From Micromonospora chokoriensis (GTDB taxonomy: Bacteria > Actinomycetota > Actinomycetes > Mycobacteriales > Micromonosporaceae), in the NCBI RefSeq assembly GCF_900091505.1, contig NZ_LT607409.1, positions 6,076,001-6,140,000 on the forward strand: a stretch of DNA of 64,000 nucleotides. The letters are read 5' to 3'. Both the position numbers and the translations under genes were made by a program. Under the pieces are notes generated by a model. That model saw only the letters and a list, made by a program, of their open reading frames with translations. It was not told the DNA's origin and searched no databases. Positions 58,265 to 64,000 of this stretch are shown in pieces (positions within the stretch are counted from its first letter, which is position 1; each line of letters begins with the position of its first letter).

Positions 58265-58495
58265 CTACTCGGATGCCTGCTGCTGCCGGAACTGGTCGAC
58301 CGGCAGGCCGCCGCGACCCCAGTTCTCGGTCGCGACCTCGTCGATCACCACGAAGGTCGACGTCAACGGTTTGTTGAGAACGTCGCGCAGCACCTCGCTC
58401 ACGCCCTTGATCACGGCGGCCTTCTCCTCGGCGGTCGCCGCGGACGTGCCGGGTGTGCTGCCCTCGCGGGTGATCTGGATGGTGACGATCGGCAT
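58265..58495 (-). CDS. 4-oxalocrotonate tautomerase-like protein
   Basis: A 76-residue tautomerase. After removal of Met the N-terminal Pro (PIVTIQITREG) is the catalytic base of this superfamily. EKAAVIKGVSEVLRDVL is the long helix and TFVVIDEVATENWGRGG the second conserved strand-turn, including the family's ENWG segment. It is about the usual length with a short tail. Members act on 2-hydroxymuconate-type or related dienols; the substrate here is unknown. AGGAG lies 7 nt before the ATG. It is cotranscribed after the SDR gene (29 nt gap). Confidence 0.9.
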   Translation of the reverse strand: MPIVTIQITREGSTPGTSAATAEEKAAVIKGVSEVLRDVLNKPLTSTFVVIDEVATENWGRGGLPVDQFRQQQASE

Positions 58496-58524
58496 CGTCT
58501 GCTCCTCTCCGGGGCCGGGTCAGG

Positions 58525-59241
58525 TCAGTGGCCGGCGTTCTGGCCACCGTCGACGTGCAGGATCTCGCCGGTGACGAACGGGGCGGACTCGAGGTAGACG
58601 ACGGCCTCGACCACGTCGCTGGTCTCGCCCATCCGGCCGACCGGGTGCAGGCCGGCGAGCGTCTCGTGCGTCTCGACCGGGTGCATCGGGGTCTTGATGA
58701 CGCCGGGCGCGACGGCGTTGACCCGCACACCGCGACCCGCGTACTCGATGGCCAGGGACTTGGTGGCCGAGCTGAGGCCGCCCTTGGTCAGCGACGCGAG
58801 CACCGACGGGACGTTCGAGTTGGGCTGGTCGACGAAGCTGGTCGTGATGCTGACGATGTGGCCGGCGCCACTGGCCACCAGGTGCGGCATGACGCGCCGG
58901 GTGAGGTGGAAGAACCCGGCGAGGTTGATTCCGGTCACCTGGTCGAAATCCTCGTCGGTGTAGTCGGTGAACGGCTTGGCGACGAAGACGCCGGCGTTGT
59001 TCACCAGGGTGTCGATGCGCCCGAAACGGTCGAGGGCGGCGTCCACCACCCGCTGCGCCGTGTCGGCGTCGGCGATGTCGCCCCGGACCGTGACGACCTG
59101 CGGGTCGTCGGACGCGCCGATCGAGCGCGAGGTGGCGACCACGCCGTAGCCGAGCTTGCGGTAGGCGTCCACGAGGCCGGCGCCGATGCCCTGGGACGCA
59201 CCGGTGACCACGACGACCTTCTGTACCTGGCTGGTGTTCAT
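58525..59241 (-). CDS. SDR-family oxidoreductase lacking the catalytic Tyr
   Basis: A 238-residue short-chain dehydrogenase. The cofactor motif TGASQGIG and the NNAG motif are present, as are SITTS for the catalytic Ser and a Lys in SLTKGG. However, where YxxxK is expected the sequence reads AxxxK (PSVLASLTKGG), so the proton-donor Tyr is missing. The end HVDGGQNAGH is normal. It may bind NAD(P) without classical turnover or use another donor; I recall other actinobacterial members with the same feature. GAAGGG precedes the ATG at 59241. Operon with the tautomerase, divergent from a TetR gene across tandem operators. Confidence 0.88.
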   Translation of the reverse strand: MNTSQVQKVVVVTGASQGIGAGLVDAYRKLGYGVVATSRSIGASDDPQVVTVRGDIADADTAQRVVDAALDRFGRIDTLVNNAGVFVAKPFTDYTDEDFDQVTGINLAGFFHLTRRVMPHLVASGAGHIVSITTSFVDQPNSNVPSVLASLTKGGLSSATKSLAIEYAGRGVRVNAVAPGVIKTPMHPVETHETLAGLHPVGRMGETSDVVEAVVYLESAPFVTGEILHVDGGQNAGH

Positions 59242-59305
59242 GGGAACCCTTCCTGACTGGCCGAAGCCCTGGGGGCCGGACCTGGAGGCCCGACCGGATG
59301 ACCAC

Positions 59306-59346
59306 TAGACGACTGGTCGACTAAAAGCTAGCCGACCGGTCGTGTA
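59306..59346. promoter_or_regulatory. tandem operator-like palindromes between SDR operon and TetR gene
   Basis: Two 18-bp sites with the same layout, TAG-x-CGAC / GTCG-x-x-TA: 59306-59323 (TAGACGAC TG GTCGACTA) and 59329-59346 (TAGCCGAC CG GTCGTGTA). Centres are 23 bp apart and the second overlaps the TetR gene's -10 box. Most likely binding sites of the TetR protein for both directions. Confidence 0.65.
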
Positions 59347-59356
59347 TCGTCAAAGC
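59345..59356 (+). promoter_or_regulatory. leaderless -10 box of the TetR gene
   Basis: TATCGT at 59345-59350 lies 6 nt before the ATG at 59357; no ribosome site. Confidence 0.55.
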
Positions 59357-59977
59357 ATGGGACGGACCAGTGACGCACGGAACAAGATCCTCGACGCTGC
59401 CGCCACGCTGATCGAGCAGCGCGGCTACTCGGCCCTGGGCGTGGCCGAGATCTGCGCGACGGCCGGCGTGCCGAAGGGCAGCTTCTATTACTTCTTCGAA
59501 TCCAAGCAGGCCCTCGCCCGCGCCGTCATCGACGAGCACTGGGTCGCCCAGCGTCGCCAGTGGGAGCAGTTGCTCGGCACCGAGCACGACCCGCTGCGGC
59601 GACTACGGGACCTGTTCGTGGCGACCGAGGACATCCAGCGCGTCGGCCAACAGAACTCCGGGGTCGTCGCCGGCTGCCTGTTCGGCAACCTCGCCCTCGA
59701 ACTCAGCAACCAGACCGAGGAGATCCGCGGTCGGCTCCAGGAGATCTTCGAGGAGCAGATCACCCTCATCGAGAAGGTCGTCGTCGAGGCGAAGGAACGC
59801 GGCCTGGCCGGTCCGTCGGTCGACGTCCGGGAGGCCGCCCGTTCCATCGTGGCCCAGATCGAGGGTCGGGTCCTACTCGCGAAGCTGCTCAACGATCCGA
59901 CCCAACTGCAAACACTGTGGCGCAACTGCCTGGATCTTCTCCAGGTGCCGCCGGAGGCACGCACCACGATCGACTGA
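59357..59977 (+). CDS. TetR/AcrR-family regulator
   Basis: A 206-residue repressor. The HTH is typical: RNKILDAAATLIEQRGYSAL, then EICATAGVPKGSFYYFFESK. The ligand domain (RAVIDEHWVAQRRQWEQLL, SGVVAGCLFGNLALELSNQ) resembles the AcuR/NemR-like group with a Cys in the CLFGN helix, which in some relatives reacts with electrophiles. It is divergent from the SDR-tautomerase operon and two shared palindromes lie between, so it probably represses both. Start chosen at the ATG six bases after TATCGT; the GTG five codons earlier lies in the promoter. Confidence 0.92.
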   Translation: MGRTSDARNKILDAAATLIEQRGYSALGVAEICATAGVPKGSFYYFFESKQALARAVIDEHWVAQRRQWEQLLGTEHDPLRRLRDLFVATEDIQRVGQQNSGVVAGCLFGNLALELSNQTEEIRGRLQEIFEEQITLIEKVVVEAKERGLAGPSVDVREAARSIVAQIEGRVLLAKLLNDPTQLQTLWRNCLDLLQVPPEARTTID

Positions 59978-60089
59978 GTGGGCGGACAGCGCTGACCGAT
60001 CAGGCCGGCACACCGACCGGCCCCGCTCAGTAACATCGGCGAGGAACGATATCCAGGCGGACCCTCACCGACCCGATCGGGCACCCGAC

Positions 60090-61769
60090 ATGACGACCGA
60101 GCAGACCACTCCCCCGCGCACCGGCGTCGGCATCACCACCAATGGGCTGGGCCGCAGCGTCCGAGGCGGTCGTCAGATCCTGGACGACGTCTCGCTGACC
60201 ATCGCGCCGGGCGAACTGGTCGCGATCATCGGTGCCAGCGGCGCCGGTAAGACCACACTGCTGGAGCTGCTCGGGGGCGTACGGCGACCGACAGCGGGCA
60301 CCGTGACGTACGACGGCAGCGCCGACCCGGGCGTCGTCGGCTTCGTCCCGCAGGACGACATCATCCACCGGGAACTGCCCCTGGCCCGCACCCTGCGGTA
60401 CGCCGCCCGCCTGCGCCTCCCCTGCACGACCGGGACGGCCGAGGTCGGCGACCGGGTCGCCGAGGTGCTCGCCGAGCTGCGACTCAGCGCACGGGCCGGC
60501 ACCCCGGTGGGCCTGCTCAGCGGCGGTGAACGCAAACGCGCCAGCATCGCTGTCGAGCTGCTCACCCGACCCGGCGTGTTCCTCCTCGACGAGCCCACCT
60601 CCGGGCTGGACCCGGCGATCGCCGTGGAGCTGCTCCAGGTGCTCCGCACCCTCGCCGACACGGGAACGACGGTCGTGCTCACCACCCACCAGATCACCGA
60701 CGTGGACCACTGCGACCGCGTGGTCGTGCTGACCCGCGACGGCCGGCTGGCGTTCACCGGCACCCCGGCCGCAGCCCGGGAGTTCTTCGGCCTGCGGTCC
60801 CTCGTCGAGGTGCACCTCCGTCTCGACGAGGCGACGCACCCGACCCGGTGGCCCGACCGTTTCGCCGAGCAGCGGCGCGACGCCGAACCCGCAGGCCAGC
60901 GCACCGCCGCTGGTGACCGGGCCGCACCGGTGCCCGTCGGCCGGCTGCGCCAGTGGTCCGTCCTCACCGCACGCAACGCGGAGATCGTCGTCCGCAACCG
61001 GCTGACGCTGGCGATCCTGCTCGGCTCACCGCTGATGGTGCTCGGCATGTTCGCGCTGCTGTTCCGTCCGGGAGCGTTCGAACCGAGCCGGCCGAGCCCC
61101 ACGGTGACGGTGATGATCCTGTTCTGGATCGCGTTCGGCGGCTTCTTCTTCGGGCTGACCTACGGGCTGCTCCAGATCTGCACCGAGCTACCCATCCTGC
61201 GTCGGGAACGGCTGGCGGGCGTCCGGCTGGTGCCGTACCTGATGGGAAAGGTCGCGGTGTTGCTGCCGCTGCTGGCAGTGGTGGACCTGGCAGTGCTCGG
61301 GGTGTTGCGCGGCATCGACCGGCTGCCACCCGTCGACGGCCGCGACTTCGCCGCCCTGTACGCGACGCTGCTGCTCTCCTCGACGGCCGCGCTCGCCCTC
61401 GGCCTGCTGTGCTCGGCGGCCGTGTCCGACGCGGCACAGGCGACGCTCATGCTGCCGATGCTGTGTTTCCCGCAGGTGCTGTTCGTCGGTGCGATCCTGC
61501 CGGTGCCGGCCATGGCGGTCGGCGGCCAGTGGCTCAGCGTCGCCATGTCGAACCGGTGGGCGTTCGAGGCCCTGGGGCACACCGCCGGGGTGGAGCGGCT
61601 CTGGCGCGACGGCGGCTCACCGCTCGGTCCGCCGCTGCTGACCACCTACGGCGACAGCTTCTCCCGTCCGGTGTGGATCAACTGGCTGATACTCGGTGGC
61701 TTCGTGGTGCTCTTCCTGAGCGCCACCTGGGCGGTGCTGGCCCGAAGGGACTCCCGTGGCAACCCGTGA
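60090..61769 (+). CDS. ABCG-type exporter, fused ATPase and permease
   Basis: A 559-residue half-transporter with the ATPase first, as in ABCG proteins. ATPase: Walker A GASGAGKTT, Q-loop PQDDIIHRELPL, signature LSGGERKRAS, Walker B VFLLDEPTSGLD and the switch His in TTHQ. The membrane part starts near residue 300 (RNAEIVVRNRLTLAI) with six helices including WIAFGGFFFGLTYGLLQI and an EAA-like ICTELPILRRERL turn. ABCG proteins export lipids or drugs as dimers. The following PLP-enzyme gene overlaps by 14 nt, so the pair is probably one unit. The ATG at 60090 has only a weak ribosome site. Confidence 0.9.
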   Translation: MTTEQTTPPRTGVGITTNGLGRSVRGGRQILDDVSLTIAPGELVAIIGASGAGKTTLLELLGGVRRPTAGTVTYDGSADPGVVGFVPQDDIIHRELPLARTLRYAARLRLPCTTGTAEVGDRVAEVLAELRLSARAGTPVGLLSGGERKRASIAVELLTRPGVFLLDEPTSGLDPAIAVELLQVLRTLADTGTTVVLTTHQITDVDHCDRVVVLTRDGRLAFTGTPAAAREFFGLRSLVEVHLRLDEATHPTRWPDRFAEQRRDAEPAGQRTAAGDRAAPVPVGRLRQWSVLTARNAEIVVRNRLTLAILLGSPLMVLGMFALLFRPGAFEPSRPSPTVTVMILFWIAFGGFFFGLTYGLLQICTELPILRRERLAGVRLVPYLMGKVAVLLPLLAVVDLAVLGVLRGIDRLPPVDGRDFAALYATLLLSSTAALALGLLCSAAVSDAAQATLMLPMLCFPQVLFVGAILPVPAMAVGGQWLSVAMSNRWAFEALGHTAGVERLWRDGGSPLGPPLLTTYGDSFSRPVWINWLILGGFVVLFLSATWAVLARRDSRGNP

Positions 61770-63225
61770 GCCGGCAGCGCCCACCTCGCCGACGGCGTGG
61801 CCAGGATATTCCGCCACGAGCCGCATCGATGACCTGCGGGCCACCGAATACCAGCACCTGGACCGGAACGGGCAGGTGTACCTCGACTACGCCGGGGCGG
61901 GGGTGGCGGCGCAGGCCCAGGTACGCGAGCACCACGATCGACTGCTCGCCGGCCTGTACGGCAACCCGCACTCGGAGAATCCCACCAGCAGCGCGGCGGG
62001 CTCGCTGGTGGAGTCGGCCCGGCGCGCGGTGCTCGACTTCTTCCACGCGGATCCGGCCGAGTACGCCGTCGTCTTCACCCCGAACGCCAGCGGCGCCTGC
62101 CGGCTGGTCGGCGAGGCGTACGACTTCCGTCGGGGCGGGTCGCTGGTGCTGACCTGGGACAACCACAACTCGGTCAACGGTGTCCGCGAGTACGCCCGGT
62201 CGGCCGGCGCGACCACGCGCTACGTACCGCTGAGCGGGCCGGACCTGCGGGTCGCGGAGTCCGACCTGGTCGCGGTGCTCGATGCCGGCCGGGGCAGCCG
62301 GGCCGCCCGGCGGGGTCGGCCCGGTGGCCGGGGTCTGTTCGCCTACCCGGCGCAGAGCAACTTCTCCGGTGTGCAGCATCCGCTGGACTGGGTGGAGGTG
62401 GCGCACCAGCGCGGGTACGACGTGCTGCTCGACGCCGCCGCGTTCGCCCCGACGAACCGGTTGGACCTCAGCGTGGTCAGGCCTGACTTCGTGTGTCTGA
62501 GCTGGTACAAGCTCTTCGGTTACCCCACCGGGGTCGGCGCGCTGGTGGCCCGCCGCGACGCCCTGGCCCGGCTGCGCCGGCCGTGGTTCGCCGGCGGCAC
62601 CATCCGCGCGGTCAGTGTGCAGGGCGACTGGCACCGGTCGACGGACGACGAGTCGGCGTTCGAGGACGGCACGCTCAACTTCCTGAGCATCCCGGACGTG
62701 GAGTTCGGGTTGCGGTGGCTCGACTCGATCGGCGTCGACCTCGTCCATGCCCGCGTCGCCCTGCTCACCGAGTGGTTGCTGGAACGGCTGACCACGCTGC
62801 GGCACGACACCGGCGGGCCCCTGGTGCAGGTGTACGGGCCGACGACGGGCGCGCGGCGCGGCGGCACCGTGGCGTTCAACCTCTGCCACCCGGACGGCAC
62901 CCTGGTCGACGAACGGCTCGTCGCACGGGAGTCCGCGGCGGCCGGGTTCTCCCTGCGTACCGGCTGTTTCTGTAATCCGGGCGCGGGTGAGGGGGCGTTC
63001 GGGATCAGGAGGGAGTCGGTGCGGCAACGGTTGTTGGCGCGGGTCGACACGATCGACCAGTATCTCGACGCGTTGCATCTGCCGACGGGCGGCGCGGTAC
63101 GCGTCTCGTTCGGGCTGGCGTCGACAGCGACCGACGCGGAGCGCTTCGTCGCCTTCGTGCAGTCGACGTACCTGAACCGTGACGTCGGGGTGGGGTCGCC
63201 TCTGCCACCCCGGCTGCGCTGCTGA
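61756..63225 (+). CDS. MOCOS/NifS-like PLP-dependent class V aminotransferase-fold enzyme
   Basis: A 489-residue PLP enzyme related to the N-terminal half of molybdenum cofactor sulfurase. The opening VYLDYAGAGVAAQAQV, the GNPHSENPTSSA segment and FTPNASGACRLVGE match that group; the Schiff-base Lys is in LSWYKLFGYPTGVG; and GCFCNPGAGE carries the Cys expected to take the sulfur as persulfide. No MOSC domain follows. It could draw sulfur from cysteine for a cofactor or for a secreted thio-product; the overlap with an ABCG exporter favours the latter, as inference. The GTG at 61756 lies inside the exporter's last codons, with AGGGA upstream. Confidence 0.85.
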   Translation: MATREPAAPTSPTAWPGYSATSRIDDLRATEYQHLDRNGQVYLDYAGAGVAAQAQVREHHDRLLAGLYGNPHSENPTSSAAGSLVESARRAVLDFFHADPAEYAVVFTPNASGACRLVGEAYDFRRGGSLVLTWDNHNSVNGVREYARSAGATTRYVPLSGPDLRVAESDLVAVLDAGRGSRAARRGRPGGRGLFAYPAQSNFSGVQHPLDWVEVAHQRGYDVLLDAAAFAPTNRLDLSVVRPDFVCLSWYKLFGYPTGVGALVARRDALARLRRPWFAGGTIRAVSVQGDWHRSTDDESAFEDGTLNFLSIPDVEFGLRWLDSIGVDLVHARVALLTEWLLERLTTLRHDTGGPLVQVYGPTTGARRGGTVAFNLCHPDGTLVDERLVARESAAAGFSLRTGCFCNPGAGEGAFGIRRESVRQRLLARVDTIDQYLDALHLPTGGAVRVSFGLASTATDAERFVAFVQSTYLNRDVGVGSPLPPRLRC

Positions 63226-63247
63226 CGGCAGCGCGGGTCAGTGCGCC

Positions 63248-63646
63248 CTAGCTGACCTGGGCTGCCGGGGCCGGGCGGTGCTTGATCTCCTCCATGAACG
63301 GGAACCGGGTGGTGAGCTCGGTGAACGGCAGCCCGGCCCGCCAGGCCGCCGCCACCTGGGCGACCTGCACCAGGTCCATGACGTCGCCGCGCGCGAGGAC
63401 CTCGCCGGAGACCCGTAGGTCGATCATGAAGTATCGGGCCTGCGAGCCCAGCTTGACGCAGACCACGCCCTGGTCGGAGTGCAGTTCGGCGCAGGTGAAC
63501 CGGCTGCGCCCCTGGTCGGGGGCGCTCACGCGGCCGATGTCGAGCCCGTGGCGGGTGGCGGTCTCGTGGAGCGCGGGGGCCAGGCCACCGTGCTCGACCA
63601 GGTCCGGATAGAGGCGCACACCCAGCGCCGTCGAGGCGTCGCTCAT
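63248..63646 (-). CDS. hypothetical protein
   Basis: A 132-residue soluble protein (MSDASTALGVRLYPDLVEHGG) with two Cys (FTCAELH, GVVCVKLG), a strand-rich centre and a helical part, DLVQVAQVAAAWRAGLPFTEL, then the end EEIKHRPAPAAQ. No family recognised. GGGAG lies 7 nt before the ATG at 63646, which is chosen over 79 more in-frame codons upstream. It converges on the PLP-enzyme gene, 22 nt apart, without a hairpin between. Confidence 0.6.
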   Translation of the reverse strand: MSDASTALGVRLYPDLVEHGGLAPALHETATRHGLDIGRVSAPDQGRSRFTCAELHSDQGVVCVKLGSQARYFMIDLRVSGEVLARGDVMDLVQVAQVAAAWRAGLPFTELTTRFPFMEEIKHRPAPAAQVS

Positions 63647-63955
63647 GACTGACTCCCACTTCCTTGTGACAGAGACCAGCAGCGCGCAGGTTACGAGGAG
63701 GTTTCCCGCACGCCTCGCCATCCTGTCCCGGTTGGACGTCCCACGGCAATAGGAAGGGTCGATTCGACCGCCATCGAGTAACGGTCGGAGTTCCCGACCT
63801 CCGTCGATGAGCGGACGCCGTCCACCTCGGAGACATCGACGAGCCTTCGCACCCTCGCCGCACTCCGACATCCCGCCGCCCACCGGTCGGCATCGGACGC
63901 TAACGGACGGTTGTCATATTGGAAACACTCTTGACAGAAAGGACTGCGGATCGAC
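63647..63955. other. 309-nt gap between divergent genes
   Basis: No convincing gene. TTGTCA (63911-63916) and TTGACA (63931-63936) resemble -35 boxes for the gene at 63956, but neither has a good -10 at the expected distance. An 88-codon minus-strand frame (63691-63957) has no ribosome site. Confidence 0.35.
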
Positions 63956-64000
63956 ATGCTTCAGTTGGAGAGCGCTCTCCGGCTCTTCGTCACGACGCCT
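63956..64000 (+). CDS. start of an unidentified gene, cut by the window edge
   Basis: Fifteen codons (MLQLESALRLFVTTP) run to the window end. AAAGGA lies about 13 nt upstream, rather far for a ribosome site. Too short to identify; the divergent layout with a promoter-like gap supports a real start. Confidence 0.35.
   Translation, partial: MLQLESALRLFVTTP

Noticed and set aside
63691..63957. 88-codon minus-strand open frame
   Set aside because: No ribosome site, no family features, and it fills the promoter gap of two divergent genes.

Overview
The window is high-GC actinobacterial chromosome with strong codon-position GC bias, GTG and TTG starts, mycothiol-linked enzyme families and many promoters of the kind that start transcription at the initiation codon. 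Gene content (SAM-IV riboswitch, AfsR-like BTAD regulator, DUF664 proteins, LtrA, ROK regulator with a multiple-sugar ABC transporter, actinobacterial ParE-like subunit) fits Micromonosporaceae, most likely Micromonospora; that placement is inference. No tRNA, rRNA, CRISPR array, insertion sequence or integrase was seen. It looks like ordinary chromosome-arm DNA with a few decayed genes. Layout: 1-1400 carries the 5' part of a topoisomerase IV B-like gene. 1661-7943 holds a membrane protein, a secreted SGNH esterase, an alpha/beta hydrolase, small hypothetical proteins, a DUF72 protein and a DinB protein. 8021-10488 is a two-gene operon (SCP2-like protein and glycogen-debranching-type glucosidase) divergent from a zinc alcohol dehydrogenase. 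11685-16081 contains a DUF664 remnant, a 2'-5' RNA ligase-like gene, CorA and a divergent APC-type permease. 16155-18994 is the most striking regulatory unit: a SAM-IV riboswitch, then a Met/Cys-rich leader peptide, then a three-gene polar amino-acid ABC transporter that the control elements mark as a sulfur amino-acid importer. 19016-26210: Na+/H+ antiporter, AfsR-like ATPase regulator, hydrolase, and a translationally coupled pair of small membrane proteins. 26251-34668: a membrane protein with a lipase motif behind LtrA, two one-component regulators, a NarL-type two-component pair and a Gfo/Idh/MocA oxidoreductase. 34699-44462: small proteins around a large inverted repeat, an NYN/OST-HTH RNase-like protein, a secreted beta-helix carbohydrate enzyme, a maltokinase-cap-like protein, an unusual START-domain/transmembrane/CBM2 fusion, nitronate monooxygenase and two exported or membrane proteins. 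44610-51120: Nramp transporter divergent from a YtrA-type GntR regulator and its ABC exporter, a decayed AlkZ-like gene, and a secreted metalloprotease with four C-terminal repeats. 51258-56636 is a sugar ABC operon with a ROK regulator. 57130-64000: a hydrolase remnant, a mycothiol-dependent enzyme, a tautomerase and SDR operon divergent from its probable TetR regulator across tandem operators, an ABCG-type exporter overlapping a MOCOS-like PLP enzyme, and an unknown protein. Several units show linked function: the SAM-IV unit (sulfur supply), the sugar ABC/ROK operon (pentose or hexose uptake), the GntR/ABC unit (probable envelope-stress exporter) and the TetR/SDR/tautomerase unit (probable electrophile or aromatic-compound response). 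About a dozen genes share one promoter design: a TANNNT-like -10 box exactly 6 or 7 nt before the start codon, the signature of leaderless mRNAs.
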